Below, piece by piece: positions 10,188-21,407 of a stretch of DNA of 64,000 nt; the stretch's first letter is position 1; the number at the start of each line of letters is the position of its first letter. The notes under the pieces were generated by a model, which saw only the letters and a list, made by a program, of their open reading frames with translations, was not told where the DNA came from and ran no database searches. This DNA is from Acorus gramineus (Eukaryota; Streptophyta; Magnoliopsida; Acorales; Acoraceae), in the NCBI GenBank assembly GCA_030737835.1, contig JAUJYN010000027.1, positions 62,001 through 126,000 of the forward strand. Direction: 5' to 3'. Position numbers and translations under genes: made by a program.

Positions 10188-12239
10188 TACTTCCTCTTTT
10201 TAGGAATTTAGTCCTATAAATTCAGAGGATAACACAAAATAAAAGATATATGACATCCAATGATAACAATCATCCAACCAATAGTTGTAAGAGTAGTCTT
10301 ACAATTCTAACTCATAACAACATCAATACAATCATTTTACTAGTAGGGTTACACGTCCGTGTAATACCTAACAAGCACAATAATATAGAAAATGGTATAA
10401 GAATCCAACTTATACCCCACAAACAATCAAACAAATGGACATCCATACAATAATTATATAAGTCGGCTTACAAATCCAACTCATACCTAACAAGCTCAAT
10501 AATATGAAAAAAATGGTATAAGATTCTAACTTATACCCTACAAACAATATTCAATTAAATGCACAAGCAAAACTATCAATGCTCTGCATTAAAGTTTCAA
10601 TCAATATCAATACAAGTGACATACAATCACACAACAAAATAATCATATAAATTATACCCACAATTCTTCCGCTGCGCCACTCTACTAGTGACCCAAATCA
10701 CAGTGGATGAACTTATACATCACAAACAATGACAACAATCATTTGCAATAATTAAACGTATATGTCAAATCCACCCATTCTTCACATCATAGGTGTTATA
10801 ACTCATACAGCATAAGCAATGGCAAACAATACAATAAAAATATACAAGTCAAGCTCACCCATGTCACATACTATGGGTGATTCGATTTGTATGGACCAAG
10901 CAAAGACATTACAAGCAACCAAATGCATAAGCCAAGCCCACCTATGTCCCATACCATAGGTGGTCCAACTAATACAATGCAAACATTGACAATAGCAAAA
11001 ACAATCAATATCAAACAATTTCATACATGATTGTACAAGTTAGGCTCATCTACGTCCCATACCATAAATGATCCAACTTGTACTGTCAAAATAGGGACAA
11101 TTATAATGACAACATAAAACTAAAGACATTTATGACATTAAGAAAAATAATATGCTAACATGGACATTCACGGATTGAATGAACCATCCGCAACTCTATG
11201 CAAAATGTGAAAAGCATCCTAATAAAATTGTGAATACATGGCCACATTGAACAACTTGAAAATATCGGTTCTTAAGGTATGCCTCTCATGTGTGCACGCT
11301 TTGACGTATATTTAGTATAAGCTATCATCCACCACATATGCTCTTACATAGAATATCCACTAATAAGAATGCAAATCCTATATGCATCAATCCTAATTGA
11401 CCCAACTCATCCTAGGCTTCAAAGGAATGACTCTCATACTGTCTTATCTTGAGGCTCTAACAAAATAATAATTTACAATGAACCAAAATAACTAAGCTCT
11501 ATAAGATAGGGTATCCAAAAACTCAGGTGGGATATCCTAAGATCCAATAATGCAATCTAAACTCTTAAAAATATAGCTAGATTGATATGCGTGCTAAATG
11601 CACATGAACCTGAATTTACAAGATGTAATTATAATATCGAAATGCATAGCATAATGTAGAAAAGTATTTAGCATATTAAATATTGTATATATAAAATAAA
11701 ACCTTCATGATAAACACGTAAACAATGTATTAAAAGAATTTAAAGCTCATTCCATTTAATATATAGCACAATAAATTTGTAAACCATGTAAAATATATAT
11801 ATAGTTATGTTGCAAAAATAAAATAAAAATAAAATAATAAATAAATAAATAAAAATAAAAAATAACGTAACAAATATGTAGAGAGTTGAATTAAGAAAGA
11901 TCTAGTAATATCTTTATTTTTGAATTATTAAGATTTGAATATATCGATATGATTTACTTAAATTTGACTTTGAAAACTAAAAATATAATTACAATTTATA
12001 TAAATATGATTTGAAATCTTTCATTTAAATAAATAAATAAACATGAGTAACCGCTAAATTTATGGCAAGGTAAAAACGTGTATATATATATATATAAAAA
12101 TATGGGTCACTTCCCCTTTAATAAGAAATCAATAGATTTAGGCTCTAGGGTAACCAAAATAATCAAATAATTTTTTTTTTTATATAGACCAATATAATCT
12201 CCTTAGGATGATCAAACTTAAGTCCTAAACTTCACAGGC
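10188..12239 (-). other. D interior, non-coding part
   Basis: About 2 kb between the polypurine tract and the protease/RT relic, where RT, RNase H and integrase would lie in an autonomous element. No pol motif is recognisable. It holds diverged repeats of a phrase such as AAGCCCACCTATGTCCCATA with a palindromic core (units near 10775, 10855, 10938 and 11046), repeated AATGGTATAAGA phrases (10392, 10511), and A/T simple sequence (11815-11870, 12070-12100). A purine-rich tract on the minus strand (plus-strand TTCCTCTTTTT at 10191-10201) is the likely polypurine tract. Confidence 0.75.
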
Positions 12240-12860
12240 TAATCAAGCTTAGGCTTACGGAAAATCAAGAATAAGATCGATAGAATACACAATATCATGA
12301 TCATGAGAAGACAGGACAATTCATCTGGAAATACCTCAAGAAATTAAGATACAATAGGAGTTACACTAACTTAGGCCTTCAAGTCCACAATGATGGCTAG
12401 ATATCCCTCACATTGTTCGTCTAGCAATCTCTGAGCATGAGGAGAAAAGACGAATCCGATCGTATATGATCCACCAAAACCCCCAAAGCGGAACGATTGT
12501 CAGTTGGGAATACGAAAGGTCACAACTTTTGAAAAACAATCAACACATGTGTAGGCTAACAACAAATCCATGCCAAAGATAACTTTGAAACCAAGAATAT
12601 CGAGAATGAAGAGATTAGTAAGCATCTAATGCCCATTGATCTGAACCAAGCAAGAGAGAAAGCGAACCTTGGTGACAACTTGTTCACCAACGACAATGGT
12701 TATGTGAAGTGTAGACATCAAGATTGTAAACTTCTTTACTAAAAGTTTTGCAAATCCAATAAAGTGAATGAATGTGTGGAACCCTAAAAAGAACATACGT
12801 TGAATGACCTGTAATAGAGACAACACTACAATCCCTTACTGTCATAAAGAAAATCCTAAA
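12240..12860 (-). pseudogene. D protease / RT-start relic
   Basis: On the minus strand, in broken frames, the relic reads TYVLF, then GSTHSF without the catalytic Asp codon. It continues FKVIFGMDLLLAYTCVDCFS, QRLLDEQCEGYLAIIVD and EVFPDELS. These correspond in order to [36 protein letters not shown] and EVFPDDL of the E1/E2 polyprotein. So this is a retropepsin domain running into the start of RT, with stops and frameshifts, and with no gag between it and the primer site (under 100 bp away). It is not functional. Confidence 0.7.
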
Positions 12861-12937
12861 TGAAATAACAAATGTCACAAATAATAACACCCTTTTTTTC
12901 CTAGACAAAACCCTAACCTAGGCTCCGACAGGACGTG

Positions 12938-12949
12938 GCTCTGATACCA
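12938..12949 (-). other. D primer binding site
   Basis: GCTCTGATACCA on this strand is the reverse complement of the initiator Met tRNA primer site and lies 2 bases from the D 5' LTR boundary at 12952. It fixes the orientation of D as minus. Confidence 0.92.
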
Positions 12950-12951
12950 TC

Positions 12952-15695
12952 TGTAACGCCCCACATTTACCTAACCGTTTATCGGACGGTAAATGCGTCG
13001 CTACTAAATTTAATCTAAATACAAGACCAAAATTTGCAGCTCTTTTTTTTTATGATAACAATATAATAAAACAGATGATAATAAATATAAATAATATCCA
13101 ATGTTTTTAAATCACCAATGGTCTTACAAAATATCAGAGTTTTGCGGAAACAAGATACTAAAAGGAAATACACAATAAACCACCCCTGTGGGAGCCATCT
13201 AAACTGAACAAACCCAAATAGTCGATCGTGACTATAATTCACATTTGAACCACTACTTCGAAGATATTCATGAAAGTGAAAAGCCCAAACTTCAATTTGA
13301 TCCTCGAAATATGCGATACCTGGTTATGAAACAACCAGCCCATATCGAAAAGGGTGAGCAATTAACTCAGTGAATAAGCCCATTGACAAATTACTTCACG
13401 TGACAGTTATATATAAAAATAAGTTATATAAAATTCAGAATTTCTTTTAATAAATCTTTTATTTTATTAAATCGATTTAAAATCATGAACTTAAAAAAAA
13501 ACATTTTAATGCAAGCACATGGCCCAATCCTTGGCCCACACAAGAAAAAGCATGAGAGTTAAATGATACAATCATATATATACATAAAATAAAGTTATAT
13601 TAAAAACAAGAATTTCCTTTAATAAATCAATATAAATTCATGAGCTTAAAAAAATATATATATTTTAAAGCAATCATGTGGCCCAATCCTTGGCCCACAC
13701 TGTAGAAATCATGAGGTTTAAATGATATGACCGGGTCGGGTTCTCAATCGGAAGAACCGTTTCCCCAAAATAGGTGTGCCAAGCCCCAAGCGACTAAATC
13801 GCTCAAAAAGCTCCCTCGAGGAGACGTCGGATCTAGAAGACGCTGATGGGTCGCCGCTGCCATCACTACGAGAACACCAGCACATGATGCCCCGGTTGCT
13901 GCAAACTCCAAACAAAGGAATCCGCCGCTACAAGGAATGCTTTACCACACCTCTCATCGATCTTGGGACTCTTCGAGTCCTAGACCTTCCTCCCCAAAGG
14001 CGAAATACAACGGGGGGATTTATTCCTGAAATATGCTATGATGTGCATCTTAATAAAATCACCTAGGACTAGGTTGTCTCCACTAGTCTTAAATTTTTCC
14101 AAAAATATCAAAAATGATAATCCTTAATCCAAATATTATTTCAAAAACATAAGCATTGGAAAATGTATTACATTAATTCTTGAAACATGAATAGCATAAT
14201 ACATGCTATTTTAAATGACATAATGAATGAATAAAATCATGCAATTTTATTTAATAAAAATGCAATTTGACTGATATGAAAAAAAAATCCAAATAATGCA
14301 AATTTATCACAATAAATATCATTGGCATATGAAATTCAACGTTATAAAGCAAAAACTCACACGAAATAAATCGATAGGCCCACTCACCTCGAATGGACCC
14401 TGGGTCCAGAGAATGAAGCCCGCAACAAAATTTACAACCTAGATGAATCAAATAAATTATTAATTAAAACCTATAATTCAAGTCTAGACCTAATTTCTCT
14501 AATCATAATCAATAGGTATAAATCTTTATACCCAATGAGCTAAATTTATCTCATATAAATCATACAAAAGAAAATATAATAGAACCTAAGAAGAAGAATA
14601 AAAAATTATTTACCATCTAACCAAACACTAAAAGACAAAACCAGAAAAGAATAAACACAGAAAAAGACAATATCCAGAAAATTCAAAATAATAATAAAAT
14701 AACAAAAATTGATATAATAACATGAAAACACACATTTTTCTTTATAAAAATAAACTATTAATTAGTAAAAGTTGAAAATAAATAAAATTTATCATCTACT
14801 TGTATAAATCATAACCCTAGTATGATAAATTAAAAACTCATAGTTTAATAATCTAAACATAGATCTATTCTTTAAAATAAATGATAAATCATGACTCAAA
14901 AATCCAAATACCTAACATAGATCTAATAATAATAAATTATAGATCAAAACCTTTGTTTTTTTTTTATATATAAAATTATAAGAATCTAACAACATGAACG
15001 TATATATATCAAAACTCTAATTTGATCAAAAACTAAAAATCCCATAACATAAAAATATATTTAACCATGAAAATAAATCAAAACCCTAATTTTATTTTTA
15101 AAAAAGAAGACTTAATAACCTAAACATAAATCTAATATCACTAATAAATAATAATAATTTAAAAGAAAATCAATAGCTAAGAAGAGTACATCTCTCTCTT
15201 TCTCTCTGCCGAATAGGATACACAGCCGCAACGTATATGTTTTTTTTTTTTTTCTTTCACCCCAACATATATAATTAGATATCTAAACCTAACAAAAATT
15301 ACAAACTGGCCCTGGATTGTTTTGGATTTACAAATAGGTCCCTATATGAATTACAGATAACTAGATAAGTCATTGCATCTTATTACAAGAAATTCATAAT
15401 TCAAAGCTAAGTCCCTGAAAATAAATAATAATGAAATCTCAAAACTTAATCTTTTGAGCTCTAAAATTTTATAAAATTGTAACCATTTAAAATCTTGAAA
15501 ATCTTCAAAAGAAAATATATACAATTTTTAAAATTAATAAATAGTACTTAAAATTACAAACTGAAATGGGCCCATAAGGATACACTAAATGGGTCAAAAC
15601 TTAAAAACACACAAAATACACTAATTTTAATTCAAATATCCTATTTATATATTTAAATTAAATATATAAATAAGAAAAAATGCACAGGTGTTACA
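12952..15695 (-). repeat. D 5' LTR
   Basis: 2744-bp direct repeat of 7431-10187, including the GC island (about 13724-14030) and its 96-codon plus-strand open frame (13776-14066), which differs by one visible residue from the other copy. It ends GGTGTTACA, followed by the CTTAA duplication at 15696-15700. Confidence 0.93.
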
Positions 15696-15840
15696 CTTAA
15701 TGTCCACGGCCACTAATAGTTCTTCTTTATTCATTCCTCTCTCTCTCACACACCAAAAGCTCATCTCCCCTCTCTTTAAATCCTCCTTTTGACCTAGTAG
15801 GAGAGGTGGAAAAGGAAAGCCATTGAAGAAGGAAAGGAAG

Positions 15841-15932
15841 GTGAGGACCCGATCTACCTTCCCATGGTTTCGTTTTTGTTTTTCCCCTATGTTGACCCCC
15901 TCTCATGGCTCCTTTTCTCCTCTGTTTTTCAG
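15841..15932 (+). other. putative LTR leader intron 1 (E1 3' LTR)
   Basis: GGAAG followed by GTGAGG (donor-like, 15841) and a pyrimidine-rich stretch ending TTTTTCAG at 15932 bound 92 bp. The same pair stands at 29771-29860 in E2, 24808-24887 in S1 and 48800-48891 in E3. Flanking sequence differs but the GT and AG are kept. Confidence 0.45.
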
Positions 15933-16034
15933 CCTTGCTAGGGCTGAGAAGAGGCTTGGTAGTGGTGGTCTTGTTGGTGGCGTTTCGGTGCGCGAAGAGC
16001 ACCCGATTTTCCCTCCCTTCCTTTCCTCCCTTGG

Positions 16035-16670
16035 GTGAGTCCTTCTCCTCCCTTTTTCTTGTGTAGATGCTTGATTAGGATGTGTTTTTGGGTGTGCATG
16101 GTTTGCGTGGGTGTTAGGGGTGAGGGAGGGCTGAGGAAGGTGGTGGGTTTGGCTCGGGCGCGCGTGCGGGGTCATCCGCGCGCGTGCGCGCGAGTCTGCG
16201 CGCGCAGGCAGAGCAGGCGCGCGCAGTCGAGCTCGCTGGGGGGGTCCGCGCGTACCCGCGGATGCTCGGGCGTGCACGCGGAGTGCTTCGCGGGGTGCGC
16301 GTGGGGGTGCGTGCGGGGTGCTGCGCAGGGGCGCAGTACGCGCGGGTAGACGCAGGGCTGGACGAGCGGTACGCGCAGGCGCGCGCGAGCGTGCTCGCGC
16401 GCACGGCAGCGTGTCTGGGCGTGCGGGCAGGGGCGCGGCAGTGCGCCCGGGGCGCGGGGGTGCGTGCGTGCATGCGCACCCGTGCGTGTGAGTGCGGGTG
16501 GCCGTGCGCATGGCTGCCGTGGGTGCGGGAGGATGTTGGGGCACTCGGGCTCGCGTGCGTGCGGGCCGTATGCATGCTTGTCCGAGTGTAGGGTATTTCT
16601 AGCATATTTCTAGCGTATTTCTTATGTATTTGTGTAATTACTCACCATTTTGATTACCCATGTCTTGCAG
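16035..16670 (+). other. putative LTR leader intron 2 with CpG-rich tract (E1 3' LTR)
   Basis: Donor-like GTGAGT at 16035 and acceptor-like TTGCAG ending 16670. The CpG-rich alternating tract is at about 16155-16560. It is shorter than the 5' LTR copy: about 35 bp present at 475-515 are absent here. A 36-bp putative exon (16671-16706) follows, with GTGAGT at 16707. Confidence 0.5.
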
Positions 16671-19600
16671 ATCTTGACGAGCGGTCACGCGACGACCCGG
16701 GTGTTGGTGAGTAGGACAATCCAACCCAGTAGGGAGGCGTTCGATGCACGTAGGCGTGCATTGCCCTCCCCTGGGGCACCATAGTTGCATATTAGCTAGT
16801 ATTAATGTAAACTATGCTTTGCATGAATATTATGTTTTATGCATGCCACCTAGACTTGCATGCTAGGGATATGCACCCTTATATTGATTAATGTGACGTA
16901 TCCATGCCGCCTTAGATTTGTATGCTAGGGATATGCACCCTTATATCATGTATAGAGGCCTGTGCATGCCTAGACACCTTGCCCCGATCTGTGCATGATC
17001 CCATCTAGTTTAATTTAATTAAATCAAATGTGAGCATGCCTCTGAGAATATTATAACCCTGATGTTATAATATATGTCTCCCCGCATCTTAGTTATGCGC
17101 CCTAGAGGAATTCTGGTGAATTCATGGCATTAGTAGAGTTGCAATCGGTGTCGGCGGATCCATGAGGATCGTATCCGTGTGGGTAGACTGTTTCTCTTCC
17201 CTTCGTTGGATCCGTGTAGGGACTCCTCAGTGTTAGATAGGCTGTCCTGACAAAGGGCTCCCATCTGTAGGTACCTCCGATGCGTCGGACTGTGCTGATC
17301 GTGGGAGTATACCAGGCAAGCTACGGAGTGGAGGAGAGGCTATCGGTGGACCAAGGGTGATTAGCAGCCTAGTCAATCCCAAAAGACCATGTCACCCCTT
17401 TGAGGGTGAGGGTGGGTCGGCGATGTAACGACCCACTAGATTGTGTAGTTACTCCCACTTAGGGGATATAAATCATTTAAGGTTAATATGAATTGTGATG
17501 CATGGGTTGTGCTATTCACTAAGCGTGTGGCTCACCCCTCGCATATTCTTTTCCCTAGTGATATCTGAGTCGGATCTGAAGGAGGAGCTCCCTGAGGCAC
17601 ATCAGCAGTAGCGGAGCAGCGTCACGTTCTGTGAGTGAGAGGCCATCAGCATCCCCTTTTGATTGTATGTATTGTATTCCGTGCTTGGGCACACGTTTGT
17701 ATTATATTTGGATGTCGTTGTATATATTGGCTCTCACAGGACAGTTGATTATGTATCGGGTTTGCAATATGTCTTTTGAATTACAAACTCAATCTTTTAG
17801 CTTCCGCTATTTGTGTATATATTATGTCAGCCTCATTGTTGTCTGTGTTGTCATTTTTGATGTTGTTTAGAGTATGTTATTGACCTCCTGTATAGACTGC
17901 TGATATCATATATACCATTGCCGCGCCTCGAGGACGGCCGCCCTGGGGCGTGACACTGTCCTGTGAGAGCCAAGTCTAGACCAACGAAAATACAACCTGT
18001 GCCACATGCACGATTTACAATACATACAATGACTCTAGGACTGCTGACAGCCTCGCACTCGCCACCCACCGGAAGAACGCTCCACGCCCACAAGACCACG
18101 CCACAGGAAAGCTCCAGCTCCACGCCCAACACTGCCCCTGAAAAGAAACAGTATGCGAGGGGTGAGCTACAAGCTCAGTGAGTGGCTGGAAACCAATCAC
18201 CATACAACAGTTCAATACATAAACAATTTCCTTTCAAGGTAAACATGGGTGGAAACCCATGGATAACAGGGTCACGTGGCGGTGCAACCAACCTCACCCT
18301 CACCCTCACTCCCGGAGGGAGACTCTTGGGACTTTTGGGGAGAGACCATACCGTTGGTCGAGGAGACCCGGGATTACTGGTCCACACAACACTACTGGAT
18401 CACCAACCTCACCCTCACTCCCGGAGGGAGACTCTTGGGGCTTTTGGGGAGAGACCATACCGTTGGTCGAGGAGACTAGGGATTACTGGTCTACGCAACA
18501 CTACTGGATCATCTACATCGAGATAACTGCCCAACGATGTCTTTAAACATCGATACGAGACCGGACCCAACAACTATGGGAACGGACGAACAACGAATGG
18601 GTCACGAGGCGACGTGTCTTCACCTCATCCTCACCCTCACTCCCAGAGGGAGACTCTTGGGACTTTTGGAAGAGACTTAGACTGCTCTACACCCTTGGTC
18701 CACCGGTAGCCCTTTCCCCGGGTAGCCTCTACCTGGTATACTCCCATGGTTAGTACGTTCCCGAATGCATCGGTAGTACCTACAGATGGGAGCCCTCTGT
18801 CAGGACAGCTTTTCCCAACCCGAGAAGTTCCTACATCGGATCCGACGAAGGGGAGAACGATTCCACGCTCGCAATATCATTCGTTAGCCCTCTCCTGGGT
18901 AGCCTTTACCTGGTACACTCCCACGATCAGTACGCTCCCGAACACATCGGTGGTACCTACGGATGGGAGTCCTCTGTCAGGACAGCTACAACCCGGGCCT
19001 CTTCAACACAGACGACATTGGGAATAAACATTCCATGTTCGCAAAGCGAACCCAATGGAAAAACACTACACTCGATAATCACATATCGATGATAGCGAAC
19101 ACTATTGTACTCCCACACGGTTGCGTCGCTCGGACACAGGGGGGTGTCACGCCCCAACTACCGGCTTAACAATCCGATAAGATAATGAATTCTCCTGAAT
19201 TCCAAACGAGTGCATCGCTCGGATGCACGGGGCGATTACATCGCTAGCGCTCTAACTAATAAGGTACAACCCGACAGCGGGTCATACCCACGCCTATCCC
19301 AGATAGGCCTGATTAGTTTTAACATGCGCATATATTTTATAGGAGAATTTAATCTTAGCTATGTGCATGAACCATATGCACAATCATCTAATAATTATAG
19401 GGACACTCCCTAACATGGATTACATCATAATAATTCATACAACATGCACACATGGTCATTAATCACATAAACATACAAAATATAATCTAACATCCGTTGG
19501 ATATCGCCAACTTAAAAGAAAGGGGCAAGCGCGATCTCGCGCACTAACAGGTGCATGCCAATATTCCAAACGAACCTGAGTCGAGTAGGAAATCGCATCT

Positions 19601-20079
19601 ACTTACTCAGTTCGTTTAGAGGGAGAGGGCGGGGGAGATCATCATCTCATGAAGCTGGTCATAGCTTTGCCCCATTAGCATGGGTGCAACAACTACACCA
19701 CGCCCTCGAGTCTTATCGCAAGGGAATATTAGGCGGTTGCCCGTTATTAACCCAGACTTATTCATGTTCGATATTCCAATTAATATGGTGGGAATAGTAT
19801 TACAATACTACCTAAGGCATGCCATATTCTATACATCCACACACATTACACAAATACATGCCCATACTAGAGGGGCTCATGCAACACAATCATTCATACA
19901 TGAATACAATACATGTATATAAGCCTAGCATGCAAGATATCTACATATTATAGCTTAAACATGGCCATACTACTTATCTACACAAGTAGTATAGCTAGGG
20001 GGCCCCATCGATGCGCGACGCGCGTCTACGTGCGTCGAGCGCATCCCGAGAGGGGGGGGGATTGGATCGAACCACTCAC

Positions 20080-20115
20080 CGATACCCGGATCGCCGCGCG
20101 TCCAGTCTACGAGAT
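20080..20115 (-). other. putative 36-bp leader exon (E0 LTR)
   Basis: On the minus strand, TCTTGCAG-like acceptor sequence (CTGCA at 20116-20120) precedes ATCTCGTAGACTGG and the segment ends at GTGAGT (reverse, 20074-20079). It is equivalent to 753-788 in E1, 30543-30578 in E2, 25478-25514 in S1 and 51769-51807 in E4. The sequence is diverged but the size and borders are kept. Confidence 0.45.
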
Positions 20116-20679
20116 CTGCAAAACACAACCAATGATCCATAATTAAATTATGGAACCTCCTATCACACATATAAGCTTACTTCATGAAAACCCTAACCCC
20201 TGATACTTCCATATTATCACCCAAGACACATGCAACCAACTCCTTGACACTCAACCAAGCAAAACTGCTAAACCTGCTGCAACCAGCCCTACTAATTGCT
20301 CTTCACAGCACCCAATACACTTCCAAAAAATTATGAAATAAATCATGCACATTCTATGATATGCTGGGATCATAATCCATGAAGACATTAGAACCTAATT
20401 TTGCCTCTACAAGCCCAAAACAAATCATTTCTCGAAGCAGGTCAATTCCTACGCGAATCTGGACAGGTCATGCAAAACTGGTTCTAACTTACACCACAGA
20501 TATCATATATAACATCTAGACACATAGCTGATCAAATCATAAGAAGACATAATCCTAAAAATATGCCTCTAAATACTAGATTCACTGAGATCTTTAAAAG
20601 ACAGTGTGCTGCCTTACCAAAACAGGGGAAGGGAAATGGGGAGATGCGGGGTTCTCGACACACCCACGACCACCTCTAC

Positions 20680-20722
20680 CACCACCACCACTACCACCAC
20701 TACCACCACCTCATCAGCCACT
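20680..20722 (+). repeat. CAC/ACC trinucleotide tract
   Basis: A run of CACCAC/TACCAC units (GGTGGT on the LTR strand), inside putative exon 2 of the E0 LTR. GGTGGT runs occupy the same position in S1 (about 24917-24950), E2 (about 29878-29910) and E3 (about 28017-28050 and 48915-48950). Confidence 0.85.
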
Positions 20723-21407
20723 CCACCAGCCTTCCTTGGCTGAAAACAGGTGGGGGGAAGGCATGAGAAGGAGCTAATGAGAAGAGAAACAACAACAACA
20801 ACTACAACACCCAAAGCTTGCACACACATACCTTTCTCTTTTCCTTTTAATGTTTCTTCTTCTCCTTCTTGTTCTTCCTCTTCTCTTTTTTAAACACACA
20901 AAACAAAGAAACCAGGGAGTGGAGAGAGTGAGAGGGAGAGGAGGAGAAGGGGACGCCTACACCAATCACACACACACTCACACACACACACACACACCAT
21001 TTATTAGTGAAAAAGGGGTTTGGTGAGACTTGACTTAGTCAACCCAACCAAGCAAAAAAATAAAACCCATTGACCTGGTCAATGGTCTTGTTTGACTTGG
21101 TCCAAGTCTACTTTGACTTGGTCAAAGTCACTCTTTGACAATCCAGTGACGATCAAACCCGGATACGATTCAGAATTGCAAAATTTTCTAAAACATTACC
21201 GGAATTCGATGAAATTTTTATGGGTAGTACTAAACGGTACCAGGACCCATAATATGCAGTCAGATTTCCAATCAGAGTACTCTAACTCCCGCAGGTGGCT
21301 AAAAGCTAAAATTTTAGCGGCTCCGATCAAAAAATTAAAAAGGCCCTGAATGACCCAGAAGTGACCAAGGCTTAACCGAAATGGCTCCAAATGACACAGG
21401 CATAACA

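Larger units (their letters stand above)
7431..15695 (-). mobile_element. element D: AT-rich non-autonomous Ty3/gypsy-type element
   Basis: A complete 8265-bp LTR element flanked by CTTAA duplications inside the E1 3' LTR. The direct LTRs are 7431-10187 (3' LTR) and 12952-15695 (5' LTR), both bounded by TGTAAC...GTTACA on this strand. Minus orientation follows from a reversed primer site beside 12952 and a reversed polypurine tract beside 10187. The 2.76-kb interior has no usable open frame and only protease/early RT relics, so it needed enzymes from another element. The LTRs are very similar except for small indels, for example 24-27 bp missing near 14890 in the right copy. Base composition is strikingly AT-rich compared with E1. 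Confidence 0.93.
7008..17955 (+). mobile_element. E1 3' LTR, split by element D
   Basis: Starts TGTTATATATGTGTCACTTT after the polypurine tract and ends GGGGCGTGACA at 17955. Net length is 2678 bp once element D (7431-15695) and one copy of its CTTAA duplication are removed. The left part (7008-7430) holds the U3-like region with CGATCGGAACCGCTAAAATT, TTGAC repeats (about 7256-7360) and a (TG)n run (about 7387-7420). The right part (15701-17955) matches the 5' LTR. The base after 17955 is already E0 LTR sequence (CTGTC). The partner target duplication lies outside the window. Confidence 0.95.
17956..21407 (-). mobile_element. E0 LTR (family B, minus strand), split by E1
   Basis: Reverse-oriented family-B LTR. 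Its outer end (reverse of TGTTATGCC) is at 21407; its inner end lies left of the window beyond E1. About 215 bp are missing compared with S1, giving roughly 3.67 kb in all. Read on the minus strand it has W-box-like TTGAC repeats (about 21025-21135), the putative exon/intron chain (introns at 20617-20116 and leftward), two copies of the ACCTGGTA-TACTCCCA module (about 18725 and 18900) and two copies of the GAGGGTGAGGGTGAGG module (about 18290-18480). Unlike its relatives, its putative intron 2 lacks the CpG-rich tract. E0 may be a full element or a solo LTR; this cannot be decided here. Confidence 0.9.
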
